Shown in pieces: positions 15,816 through 23,382 of a stretch of DNA of 28,311 nt (the stretch's first letter is position 1; each line of letters starts with the position of its first letter). The notes beneath the pieces are model-generated. The model saw nothing but the letters and a program-made list of their open reading frames with translations, ran no database searches and was not told where the DNA came from. The DNA comes from Sphingomonadaceae bacterium (GTDB lineage Bacteria > Pseudomonadota > Alphaproteobacteria > Sphingomonadales > Sphingomonadaceae): the NCBI GenBank assembly GCA_009923795.1, contig RFSU01000005.1, positions 1 through 28,311 on the forward strand, written 5' to 3'. The translations under genes were made by a program, and so were the position numbers.

Positions 15816-17141
15816 TTAGTTTTTCGGTTTGAGCAGCTCCAGCGTGGCGGCTACCATCGCTTCCGTGCCAAGCCGTACAGATGGTTCCGGATCAATGCGG
15901 AACAGCGGGCTGTGATGCCCCGCAACCGGGCGGCCACCCTTGCGGGCGTCTTCGATCCAAGCAGGGTTTGATCCCCCCACGGCAAAATAATAGCCGGGCA
16001 CATTATAGGATGGGTCCACAAAATAGCTGAAATCCTCAGCCCCCATATTCGTCTGGCGGAAGGAGACAACAACATCCGGTCCCAGCGCGTCGGCAAGTTT
16101 GGTGTTTAGGCGGCGGGCAAGTGCCGTGTCATTTACCGTGACGGGCGTGGATTCCCCCACTGTCACATCCGGCAAACGGTCTTCCGCCACGCCATGGGCG
16201 CGGGCGGTGTTGATGGCGAGGCGTTTAATCGCGTCGATCAGCATATCCCGTGTTTCTTGGCTATTCGCCCGAACCGTCAGCTGCAAATTTGCCTGTTCGG
16301 AAATAATATTATGCTTGGTTCCGGCATGAAATGCGCCAACCGTGATGACCCCCGGTTCGAGTGGGCCTTTTTCGCGACTGATGATGGATTGCAAGCCGAC
16401 CACAATTTCTGATGCAATGTAAACCGGGTCGCGACCCAGATGGGGGGCGGCACCATGCGTGCCAACGCCATAGACCTTAATGTCGACGCTATCGGCAGAG
16501 GAATATTGGATCGTCTCTGAAGCCGCAATCTTGCCCGTCGGCAGTTCGGCCGCGACATGGAAGGCGAGGGCATAATTCGGCTTTGGAAAGCGGGTGTAAA
16601 GGCCGTCCTTCAGCATGGCAGCGGCTCCGCCGACGCGCTCTTCCGCGGGTTGGACGATGAACAGCACGGTTCCCTTCCACCGGTCTTTCAGAGCCGCAAG
16701 CTGCCGCGCTGTGGCCACCATAGAGGTGATATGCACATCATGGCCGCAGGCGTGCATCACTGGGTTTTCAACGCCATCCACGCCGATTTGCCGTGCTTTG
16801 GAGGCATTGGGCAGGCCAGAACGTTCTTCCACCGGCAGGCCATCCATATCGGCGCGCAACAGAATAACGGGACCATCGCCATTTTTCAGCACGCCGACAA
16901 CGCCTGTGCCGCCCACTTTTTCGGTAACAACCATGCCGGATACGGCGCGCAATTCCTTCGCCATGCGGGCGGCGGTGTTGAATTCGCGGAAGGATAATTC
17001 CGGGTTACGGTGGAAATAATCCCACAGCGCGCCCAAGGACTTATCATAATCGGCCTTAATGGCCGGGGCATAATCCGGGGCCGCATAGCTTGGGCTTGCG
17101 AGGGCCGCGCAACAGGCGGCGAGCAGGAGGGCTTTGCGCAT
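15816..17141 (-). CDS. Exported M20-family amidohydrolase (metallopeptidase)
   Basis: Zinc-type M20D amidohydrolase (hippurate hydrolase/IAA-amino acid hydrolase-like), 441 residues. A signal peptide of about 20 residues (MRKALLLAACCAALASPSYA) predicts export to the periplasm. Metal-site motifs are present: MHACGHDVH with Cys132, His134 and His137, PAEE with Glu167/Glu168, and HHSP near the C-terminus. The dimerisation (lid) domain is in the middle (about 205-320). Likely substrates are N-acyl amino acids or small amide conjugates, but the sequence does not decide this. It stands alone on the minus strand, divergent from the HHH protein and ending at a strong terminator. Confidence 0.9.
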   Translation of the reverse strand: MRKALLLAACCAALASPSYAAPDYAPAIKADYDKSLGALWDYFHRNPELSFREFNTAARMAKELRAVSGMVVTEKVGGTGVVGVLKNGDGPVILLRADMDGLPVEERSGLPNASKARQIGVDGVENPVMHACGHDVHITSMVATARQLAALKDRWKGTVLFIVQPAEERVGGAAAMLKDGLYTRFPKPNYALAFHVAAELPTGKIAASETIQYSSADSVDIKVYGVGTHGAAPHLGRDPVYIASEIVVGLQSIISREKGPLEPGVITVGAFHAGTKHNIISEQANLQLTVRANSQETRDMLIDAIKRLAINTARAHGVAEDRLPDVTVGESTPVTVNDTALARRLNTKLADALGPDVVVSFRQTNMGAEDFSYFVDPSYNVPGYYFAVGGSNPAWIEDARKGGRPVAGHHSPLFRIDPEPSVRLGTEAMVAATLELLKPKN

Positions 17142-17272
17142 TCAGAATATCTCCATCAATATGTTGGGGGTGATCATGGCGTGTCAAAATGCAGCTGGCC
17201 AGAAAAAATCACGCGCTGGACAGGGCGGCTGGATCAGTTAACGTGCGGCGAAGTTTCAACCAGGAGGGTCTT

Positions 17273-17863
17273 ATGACCGCTGAACTATCGCAATATCTGC
17301 CATTTATTGTCGCCGCGGGCGCGATCATCTGCATCGCTTTGTGGCTGTTATTTGGCCCGTCTAAGTCGACGGCAGCTCCAGTTGAAACAGAGGTCAAGCC
17401 AGAGGTGGCGGCGCCAGCTGCGCCAGCGCCAAAAGTGCCTGCACCAAAGGCAAAAGCTCCCGCCAAGCCGAAAGCCCCTGCAAAGCCGAAAGCGGCGGCG
17501 CCAAAAGCTGAAGTGAAAACGCCTGCCGCAAAATCGGCAGCGCCTAAGCCTACTGCTCCGAAGGCAGCGGCGCCCAAGGCCGCAGCCCCAAAAGCCGCAA
17601 AGGCTTCAAAGGGGTCGGATAATCTTCGCTTGATCAAGGGCCTTGGCCCAAAGCTGAACACCATTCTCAATGATCTTGGCGTGACCCGCTTTGATCAGAT
17701 TGCGGGCCTAGACGCCAAGGCTGTCGCGGCGCTTGACGCCAAATTGGGCACATTTGCGGGCCGCATCACGCGCGACAATTTTGTCGATCAAGCGGGCCTT
17801 CTGGCTAAGGGTGATGTCGCCGGGTTTGAAGCAAAATATGGTAAGCTGGACGGCAGCCTTTAA
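17273..17863 (+). CDS. Membrane-anchored protein with Lys/Ala/Pro linker and HHH domain
   Basis: 196 residues in three parts. Residues about 9-28 form a single transmembrane helix. Residues 29-116 are a low-complexity linker rich in Ala, Lys and Pro (repeats of APKAAAPKA type), similar in composition to histone H1 tails. Residues about 117-196 form a helix-hairpin-helix domain (LRLIKGLGPKLNTILNDLG, then GRITRDNFVDQAGLLAKGD). The same tail type occurs as a C-terminal extension of ribosomal protein L21 and NuoE in alphaproteobacteria. The ATG at 17273 is chosen over 17189 because a perfect AGGAGG lies 5 nt before it. Function is unknown; nucleic-acid binding near the membrane is an inference. 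A strong terminator follows. Confidence 0.82.
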   Translation: MTAELSQYLPFIVAAGAIICIALWLLFGPSKSTAAPVETEVKPEVAAPAAPAPKVPAPKAKAPAKPKAPAKPKAAAPKAEVKTPAAKSAAPKPTAPKAAAPKAAAPKAAKASKGSDNLRLIKGLGPKLNTILNDLGVTRFDQIAGLDAKAVAALDAKLGTFAGRITRDNFVDQAGLLAKGDVAGFEAKYGKLDGSL

Positions 17864-17883
17864 GCTTTAACTTTAATGCCAAG

Positions 17884-17919
17884 CTGCGGCGGGCCGGGGG
17901 GCGGGTCGCCGCAGTTTTT
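17884..17919 (+). terminator. Rho-independent terminator after the HHH gene
   Basis: CTGCGGCG and CGCCGCAG pair over 8 bp around a 15-nt G-rich loop, followed directly by TTTTTGTTT. It lies 20 bp after the stop codon. Confidence 0.9.
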
Positions 17920-18020
17920 GTTTGCGCCGGTCGGTTATGATCGGGATTGGGCTAAAGAGACTTGTTTAACTTCTGCCCATTTGTCGCTAAATGACGCCCA
18001 GAACCACTTCAGGATCCCTT

Positions 18021-19358
18021 ATGGCCATTCAATTTCTGCGTGCCGCTTTGCTTGTGTCTGCTGTTGCGCTGGTGCCAGCCGCAACGGCGGGGATCGCGTC
18101 AGCAGACGATACCGTCAGTCGTGATATTGAACGCTTTGTTAGCGTTTATGAGCGCGTAAAGGCAGATTATGTCGACAAATTGGATGATGAGCGGCTGATC
18201 AAGGGAGCCATTGATGGGATGCTGGCTAGCCTTGATCCGCACAGCTCCTATCTTGACGCGCGCGATTTTAAGCAGATGCAAATCTCGACCGACGGCAATT
18301 ATGGCGGTCTGGGTCTTGTCGTGTCGATGGAAGATGGCGCGGTGAAGGTTGTCGCGCCGCAAGAAGACAGCCCCGCATCCAAAATGGGGATTAAGCCCGG
18401 CGACTATATCACCCATCTCGATGGCAAGCTGATCTATGGCGGGACGTTGGATGAAGCGGTGGAGCAAATGCGCGGCGTTCCGGGCACAAGCATCCGCCTG
18501 ACAGTTGTTCGGACCGGGCGAGACAAGCCGTTTGATGTCACTGTCACGCGCCAGATTATTGAGCTGAAGCCGGTAAAGTGGGAAATCCGCAATGGCGTTG
18601 GCATCATCAATATCAACGGTTTCTCAAAGCAGACAGGGGCCATGACCAAGGCGGCCGTGGTGTCGATTGAAAAGGCGCTGGGCCGCAAGCCTTTTGGTTA
18701 TGTCATTGATTTGCGCTCCAACCCCGGTGGTCTTCTCGATCAGGCGGTTGAAGTCTCCGACGTCTTCCTTGATCGGGTTGAAGTCGTCTCGCAACGCGGC
18801 CGCGACAAGCGGGATATTGAGCGATATTTCGCCCAACCCGGTGATTTCGCCAATGGCCTTCCCATTGTTGTGTTGGTCGATTCAGGCTCGGCCTCCGCCG
18901 CTGAGATTGTGGCTGGTGCCCTTCAGGATCATCATCGCGGCCTTGTGCTTGGGGAACGGACATTCGGCAAGGGATCGGTCCAGACGCTGATCCCATTGGA
19001 TGAGACGACGGCCTTGCGGCTGACCACGGCGCGTTACTACACGCCGTCTGGCCGGTCGGTGCAGGAAGGCGGGATTGAGCCGGATATCGCCGTGCCACAA
19101 TTGAGCGATCCCGATTATAAAGCCCGACCCCGTTTCCGCGAGGCGGATTTGAGCCGCCACCTGATCAATGAGGCCAAGGTCGATAACAGCGTCTTGGAAG
19201 CCGATGAAAAGCCTGATCCCCGGTTCAAGGCAACGCCTGAAGAATTAAAGGCAAAGGGCATCACCGATTTTCAGCTGCATTACGCGATTGAAACCGTGTC
19301 GCGCCTAGGTCGACCAAAATTGGCGGCTGCGGCTCCGCGCAAAGCCGTTCGGCGATAA
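18021..19358 (+). CDS. ctpA: Carboxy-terminal processing protease, S41 family
   Basis: Periplasmic serine protease of the CtpA/Prc family, which trims C-termini of envelope proteins and often controls cell-wall hydrolases. The 445 residues comprise a signal peptide (about 1-27), an N-terminal helical segment, a PDZ domain (about 85-170) with GLGLVV, and the S41 catalytic core. Catalytic Ser292 (GSASAAEI) and Lys317 (FGKGSVQ) are 25 residues apart, as in Prc. ATG 18021 is chosen over 17991 because the signal peptide begins there and AGGATC precedes it. dsbB starts on the base after its stop codon, so ctpA, dsbB and coq7 probably form an operon. Confidence 0.94.
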   Translation: MAIQFLRAALLVSAVALVPAATAGIASADDTVSRDIERFVSVYERVKADYVDKLDDERLIKGAIDGMLASLDPHSSYLDARDFKQMQISTDGNYGGLGLVVSMEDGAVKVVAPQEDSPASKMGIKPGDYITHLDGKLIYGGTLDEAVEQMRGVPGTSIRLTVVRTGRDKPFDVTVTRQIIELKPVKWEIRNGVGIININGFSKQTGAMTKAAVVSIEKALGRKPFGYVIDLRSNPGGLLDQAVEVSDVFLDRVEVVSQRGRDKRDIERYFAQPGDFANGLPIVVLVDSGSASAAEIVAGALQDHHRGLVLGERTFGKGSVQTLIPLDETTALRLTTARYYTPSGRSVQEGGIEPDIAVPQLSDPDYKARPRFREADLSRHLINEAKVDNSVLEADEKPDPRFKATPEELKAKGITDFQLHYAIETVSRLGRPKLAAAAPRKAVRR

Positions 19359-19838
19359 ATGGCGCGCGCGATGTCAGATTTTTCAAAGGCACGGGCCCTT
19401 GCTCTCCTTTTGCCGACGGCCCTTATGGTCGGCGCATTGGGCAGCCAATATATTGGCGGTCTTTACCCGTGTGAAATGTGTCATTGGCAACGCTGGCCGC
19501 ATGATGCAGCGATTGTCGCCGCGCTATTCGCGTTTGGCACGCATAGCCAGCGCGCCGCCCGTTTCTTTGTTGCCATCGCAGCCTTTGCCATTTTGACCAG
19601 CGGTTTGATTGGTTTGTTGCATGCGGGCGTTGAATATCGCTGGTGGCCGGGGGTCACACCCTGTGCCAGCACGGCGGCAGCAACCACGATTGAGGCGATT
19701 ATGAGCGCGCCTGTGGTGCGCTGTGACACGCCACAATGGTCGCTGCTGGGCGTTTCGCTGGCTGGGTTTAACGCAATTTTTTCTCTATCGGGCGGTTTGC
19801 TGATTTTGGCGCTGATGCGTCGGGGGAGGGCGGCATGA
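19359..19838 (+). CDS. dsbB: DsbB-family disulfide bond formation protein
   Basis: Inner-membrane oxidoreductase that reoxidises a periplasmic thiol oxidase and passes electrons to quinone. The 159-residue product has four transmembrane helices and both expected cysteine pairs: Cys38/Cys41 in YPCEMCHWQRW, and Cys102 with Cys122 in the periplasmic loop between helices 3 and 4. The start could be ATG 19359 (directly after the ctpA stop) or ATG 19371; neither has a strong ribosome site. It overlaps coq7 by ATGA. Pairing with coq7 fits a link to the quinone pool, though that link is inference. Confidence 0.9.
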   Translation: MARAMSDFSKARALALLLPTALMVGALGSQYIGGLYPCEMCHWQRWPHDAAIVAALFAFGTHSQRAARFFVAIAAFAILTSGLIGLLHAGVEYRWWPGVTPCASTAAATTIEAIMSAPVVRCDTPQWSLLGVSLAGFNAIFSLSGGLLILALMRRGRAA

Positions 19839-20350
19839 CTGAAACCAAGATAGATCGGATGCTGCGCGTTGATCAGGCGGGGGAATATGGGGCGGCGCGC
19901 ATTTATGCGGGGCAACTCGCCGTCCTTGGCAGTGCGCATCCCGAAGCGGCCGAAATCCGGCATATGGCCGCCCAAGAGGCGGAGCATCTGACCAAGTTTA
20001 ATGCCCTGCTGTCCAAAAGAGGCGTGCGCCCCACCGCGCTGCAACCCTTTTGGCATGTGGCGGGCTTTGCGCTGGGAGCGGCAACGGCGCTGATCGGGCC
20101 AAAGGCCGCCATGGCCTGCACCGCGACCATTGAAACCGAGATTGACCGTCATTATTCAGAACAGCTCACCGAATTGGCAGGGGATGACCCTGAATTTGGC
20201 GCGCTGATCGAGGAATTTCGGGAGGATGAGCGGGAGCATCACGACACCGCCATTGCCCGTGGCGCGGAACAAGCGCCCGCCTATCCGCTTTTATCAGCGG
20301 CCATCCGCTTGGGGTGCCGCGCCGCCATTCGCCTTTCGGATCGGCTTTGA
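19835..20350 (+). CDS. coq7: Demethoxyubiquinone hydroxylase Coq7
   Basis: Di-iron monooxygenase for the penultimate step of ubiquinone synthesis (C6 hydroxylation of demethoxyubiquinone), peripheral to the inner membrane. At 171 residues it matches the short alphaproteobacterial form. The iron ligands are all visible: Glu17 (DQAGEYGA), Glu48/His51 (EAEH), Glu100 (TIETEI) and Glu132/His135 (EREH). The ATG overlaps the dsbB stop codon, indicating coupled translation. Confidence 0.94.
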   Translation: MTETKIDRMLRVDQAGEYGAARIYAGQLAVLGSAHPEAAEIRHMAAQEAEHLTKFNALLSKRGVRPTALQPFWHVAGFALGAATALIGPKAAMACTATIETEIDRHYSEQLTELAGDDPEFGALIEEFREDEREHHDTAIARGAEQAPAYPLLSAAIRLGCRAAIRLSDRL

Positions 20351-20396
20351 TCAGCCGATTCATCTTGCCTTCATCTTAGAAGGGGCAGACAGTTTG

Positions 20397-20786
20397 ATGA
20401 TGAGACTCAGCCTATTCACCCTTGCGCTCTTGCCGCTCCTTGCACCTGCCGCGCCTGCGGCCGCCCAAGGGGCAGAACGGGTGCTGATCATTTTTGGCAA
20501 AGATGCCTGCCCAACCGATTCCACGGGAAGTGAGATTATCGTCTGCGCCCGCCGCCCGGAATCGGAACGCTATCGCATCCCCAAGGAATTGAGAGAACGC
20601 TCTCAGGCGCCCCAAAACCAAAGCTGGGCTGTCCGCTCTCAATCGGCGCTCTCTGTTGGGAAAACTGGCACAGGAAGCTGCTCGGCCACGGGCGCTGGCG
20701 GATGGACAGGCTGTTGGACGCAACAAATGCGCGAGGCGAAAGAAGAAGCCAAGCTGAAGGCCGAGGCTGAACGGGACGTGCCTTAA
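20397..20786 (+). CDS. Small exported protein with four cysteines, function unknown
   Basis: 129 residues with a signal peptide (MMRLSLFTLALLPLLAPAAP..., cleavage near residue 24). The mature part has four cysteines: Cys38 and Cys50 in a segment DACPTDSTGSEIIVCARRP, and Cys95 and Cys106 in a Gly-rich GSCSATGAGGWTGCW block. Between them is a conserved-looking ERYRIPKELRERSQ stretch, and the C-terminus is a charged helix. I recall similar hypothetical proteins in other sphingomonads but no function. The frame is open upstream to 20226, inside coq7; ATG 20397 is chosen because AGAAGGGG lies about 10 nt before it and the signal peptide starts here. It follows coq7 by 46 bp; two disulfides made by the nearby Dsb system are plausible. 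Confidence 0.75.
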   Translation: MMRLSLFTLALLPLLAPAAPAAAQGAERVLIIFGKDACPTDSTGSEIIVCARRPESERYRIPKELRERSQAPQNQSWAVRSQSALSVGKTGTGSCSATGAGGWTGCWTQQMREAKEEAKLKAEAERDVP

Positions 20787-20807
20787 GGGTGACGTCTGCC
20801 TTAAGGG
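20779..20807 (+). repeat. Imperfect tandem repeat with CCTTAAGG palindromes at a gene end
   Basis: TGCCTTAAGGG occurs at 20779-20789 and 20797-20807, each preceded by GACGT. The first copy contains the stop codon of the small exported protein. The two CCTTAAGG palindromes can pair as an 8-bp stem with a 10-nt loop, possibly acting as a transcript-end hairpin; no T-run follows closely. Confidence 0.5.
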
Positions 20808-20829
20808 CTGATGTAACTTTTCAAGAAAT

Positions 20830-20906
20830 TGGTCGGGACGACAGGATTCGAACCTGCGACCCCCACACCCCCAGTGTGATGCGCTACCAGGCTGCGCTAC
20901 GTCCCG
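20830..20906 (-). tRNA. tRNA-Pro(GGG)
   Basis: Complete 77-nt cloverleaf read on the minus strand from 20906. The acceptor arms are CGGGACG and CGTCCCG, the D-arm GCGC/GCGC, the anticodon stem TCACA/TGTGG with loop CTGGGGG, and the T-loop TTCGAAT. The anticodon GGG reads the proline codon CCC (and CCU). The 3' CCA is encoded (20830-20832). Confidence 0.97.
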
Positions 20907-20948
20907 ACCGGAGGCGCGGCTTTACGCTCCAGTTTTTGGCAATGCAAG

Positions 20949-20979
20949 GGCGGGAAGGGGCGTTATTGCACTTCCCGCC
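20949..20979 (-). terminator. Hairpin after the ABM-domain gene
   Basis: GGCGGGAAG and CTTCCCGCC form a perfect 9-bp stem with a 13-nt loop, starting 7 bp beyond the stop codon of the minus-strand ABM gene. No clear T-run follows, so it is a putative terminator or 3' end stabiliser. Confidence 0.5.
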
Positions 20980-20986
20980 GCTTGGA

Positions 20987-21295
20987 TCATACCCCCATCA
21001 GGGTGCGCACGCCCGATACATCATAGGCTTTGACGCTGATCTGGTGGATTTTAATACCACCAATGGCGCGGTTGAATGTCGCCATATGTGGCGCGCGGCC
21101 ATGCGCGGCCAAGGCGTCGCCATCGCGCCAGCGTTCAGAGATCATGAGGACATTGGGATCAGTCACGTCGCGCGAGAAGACATAGAGCTCGCAGCCGTCT
21201 TCCGCCTGAGTTGCGGCCATTTGTGCGGCCATTGCGTCTTGCAAACTCTCAATATCCGCCGCGTCCGCGCGGATGATGCCCATTACAATAATCAT
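20987..21295 (-). CDS. Antibiotic biosynthesis monooxygenase (ABM)-domain protein
   Basis: Small ferredoxin-like-fold protein of 102 residues in the ABM/YgiN family, cytoplasmic. Members range from quinol monooxygenases to proteins of unknown role; the sequence here does not choose. The family look is clear: an MIIVMGIIRADAADIESLQD first strand and helix, then EDGCELYVFSRDV and LMISERWRDGDALAAHGRAPH. The frame extends to 21430, but ATG 21295 is chosen because AAGGAGA lies 8 nt upstream and the fold begins there. It is divergent from yajC across 133 bp. Confidence 0.82.
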   Translation of the reverse strand: MIIVMGIIRADAADIESLQDAMAAQMAATQAEDGCELYVFSRDVTDPNVLMISERWRDGDALAAHGRAPHMATFNRAIGGIKIHQISVKAYDVSGVRTLMGV

Positions 21296-21428
21296 ATCGT
21301 CACTCTCCTTTTTCTGTGCCCTATCAGACGCAGGGTTAAGCATTGGTTGCACCCGTGGCCCGGATTTGGTAACCGCCCAGCCACCGTGCGGGCTGTGCCG
21401 CCGGTTATCATCTGACAAGAGTATCCGC

Positions 21429-21770
21429 ATGTTCGCAACCCCTGCATTTGCTCAAGCCGCTTCAGGCGCTGCCGCATCCGGCGGAACGGGCTCCACACTC
21501 TTTTTTATCGGCCAATTTGTTCTCATTGGTCTCATCTTTTATTTCCTGATCATTCGGCCGCAGCAAAAGCGCGCTAAGGATCATCGTGCCATGATCGACG
21601 CTGTAAAGCGGGGCGATCAGGTTGTCACGGCTGGCGGCATTGTCGGCAAGGTGACCAAGGTTGATGATCGTATGGTTGATGTTGAAATTGCGGCGGGCGT
21701 GAAGGTCCGCGTGATCAAGTCCACTCTGACAGACGTCGACACCGGCACTGCCAAGCCCGCGAACGACTGA
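21429..21770 (+). CDS. yajC: Preprotein translocase accessory subunit YajC
   Basis: Single-pass inner-membrane protein associated with SecDF. The 113 residues comprise an Ala-rich N-terminus (MFATPAFAQAASG), one transmembrane helix (about 23-42), the signature RPQQKRAKDHRAM and a small C-terminal domain with GDQVVTAGGIVGKV. The frame is open upstream, but ATG 21429 starts the conserved protein. It is followed by secD after 7 bp and secF, the classic yajC-secDF order. Confidence 0.94.
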   Translation: MFATPAFAQAASGAAASGGTGSTLFFIGQFVLIGLIFYFLIIRPQQKRAKDHRAMIDAVKRGDQVVTAGGIVGKVTKVDDRMVDVEIAAGVKVRVIKSTLTDVDTGTAKPAND

Positions 21771-21777
21771 CCGCCGC

Positions 21778-23370
21778 ATGCTTGATTTCCCGCGCTGGAA
21801 GATTTGGCTCGTCACTCTGGCGATCTTGAGCGGCATTGTCGCGGCGCTGCCCAGCATGCTGCCCGAAGCAACCCGCAATCAGCTTCCCGGCTGGTTGAAA
21901 GATACGCACATTAACCTCGGCCTTGATCTATCGGGCGGCAGCCATTTGCTGCTTGAAGCGGACACAGCCGATGTGCGCAAGCAGCAGATTGATCGGATGG
22001 AAGAAACCATTCGCACCGAAATGCGCCGGGCAACGCCGCGGATCGACATTAGCGACATTTCCACCGCCAATGGGGAATTGTCGTTTATGCCGCGCAACGC
22101 GACGCAGCTGGATCAAGCGGTGGAACTTGCGCGTCAGCAGACCAATGGCATTGGCATTGCAGGCGCGCGGGACTGGACAGTTTCGGTGCGGGATTCAACC
22201 CGCATCATCATGCGCCCGACCGAAGAGGGCGTGAAGTTTGAGATTGATAGTGCGCTTGAAACCGCGCGCAATGTCGTTGCCAAGCGTATCGATCCGGAAG
22301 GCACGAAGGAAGTCACCGTAGTCCGCCAAGGTGCAGACCGCATTCTTGTGCAGGTGCCGGGCTTGCAAGACCCTGAAGGCCTGAAGCGCCTATTGGGGAA
22401 GACGGCAAAGCTGGAATTCAAGCTGGTGGATGGCAGTGCCAGCCCGGACGACGTGGCGGCGGGCCGTGCGCCTGCGGGCAGCCAGGTTTTGCCGATGCTT
22501 GAAGGCGGCAAGATTGCGGTGAAGCGTCGCGTCATGGTCTCTGGGGATGAGTTGACCGATGCGCGTCAGGCGTTTGATCCGCAGTCTGGCAACGCAGTTG
22601 TCTCTATCCGCTTTAATAGCCAGGGTGGCCGCAAATTTGGTCGCGTGACGAGCGAGAATGTCGGCAAGCCCTTTGCGATCATTCTCGACAATGTCGTGAT
22701 TTCTGCGCCGAACATTAATGAACCTATTCTCGGCGGCAGCGCTCAGGTTTCCGGCAACTTTACGGTGGATTCCGCCAATGAGCTCGCCATTTCCTTGCGC
22801 TCTGGCAAATTGCCTGTGGCGCTTAAGGTGATTGAAGAATCGAGTGTTAGTGCCGAACTCGGTAAGGATTCGATTGAAAAGGGGATTTTGGCAGGCGTCC
22901 TCGCGACGTTGGCGCTGGTCGCCTATATGATCCTCACCTATTTCCGTTTTGGCGTCTACACGACCCTTGCCTTGTTGCTGAACGGGGTCTTGGTCTTGGG
23001 GCTGATGGGCTTGTTTAACGCGACGCTCACCTTGCCGGGCATTGCAGGCTTTGTCCTCACTATTGGGGCTGCCGTCGATGCGAACGTGCTGATTAATGAG
23101 CGTATTCGTGAAGAGATACGCCGAGGGCGGCAAACGCTTCAGGCGGTGGAGTTTGGCTATAAAGAGGCTTCGACCGCCATTTTTGATGCCAACATCACTA
23201 ATGTGATTTCGGCGATCATCCTGTTCTGGTTTGGCAGCGGCCCGATTAAGGGTTTTGCGGTTGTCCTCGCGCTTGGCATCGCAACATCGGTCTTTACGGG
23301 CGTCACATTTACCCGGTTGTTGGTCTCGCAATATTTGCAGCGCAATCGCCCCAAAACGCTGGTTCTTTAA
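21778..23370 (+). CDS. secD: Protein translocase subunit SecD
   Basis: Proton-motive-force-driven partner of SecYEG that pulls exported proteins into the periplasm. The 530 residues have an N-terminal helix (about 6-24), then NLGLDLSGGSHLLLE and a large periplasmic region. The C-terminal RND-type membrane domain carries five further helices, with GIAGFVLTIGAAVDANVLIN and FGSGPIKGFAVVLALGI motifs. The usual Asp of the proton path is present in AAVDANVLI. No good ribosome site is seen, which fits coupling to yajC only 7 bp upstream. Confidence 0.96.
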   Translation: MLDFPRWKIWLVTLAILSGIVAALPSMLPEATRNQLPGWLKDTHINLGLDLSGGSHLLLEADTADVRKQQIDRMEETIRTEMRRATPRIDISDISTANGELSFMPRNATQLDQAVELARQQTNGIGIAGARDWTVSVRDSTRIIMRPTEEGVKFEIDSALETARNVVAKRIDPEGTKEVTVVRQGADRILVQVPGLQDPEGLKRLLGKTAKLEFKLVDGSASPDDVAAGRAPAGSQVLPMLEGGKIAVKRRVMVSGDELTDARQAFDPQSGNAVVSIRFNSQGGRKFGRVTSENVGKPFAIILDNVVISAPNINEPILGGSAQVSGNFTVDSANELAISLRSGKLPVALKVIEESSVSAELGKDSIEKGILAGVLATLALVAYMILTYFRFGVYTTLALLLNGVLVLGLMGLFNATLTLPGIAGFVLTIGAAVDANVLINERIREEIRRGRQTLQAVEFGYKEASTAIFDANITNVISAIILFWFGSGPIKGFAVVLALGIATSVFTGVTFTRLLVSQYLQRNRPKTLVL

Positions 23371-23382
23371 GGAAGTTACGGC

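Noticed and set aside
17400..17610. GC-rich short repeats that could suggest a repeat array
   Set aside because: They encode the Lys/Ala/Pro linker of the HHH protein; no regular spacer-repeat pattern exists.
20789..21415. 208-residue open frame on the plus strand
   Set aside because: It runs antisense across tRNA-Pro and the ABM gene, has no family resemblance, and is explained by those features.
22390..23331. 313-residue open frame on the minus strand
   Set aside because: Antisense to secD; no recognisable domain, and the composition mirrors the coding strand.
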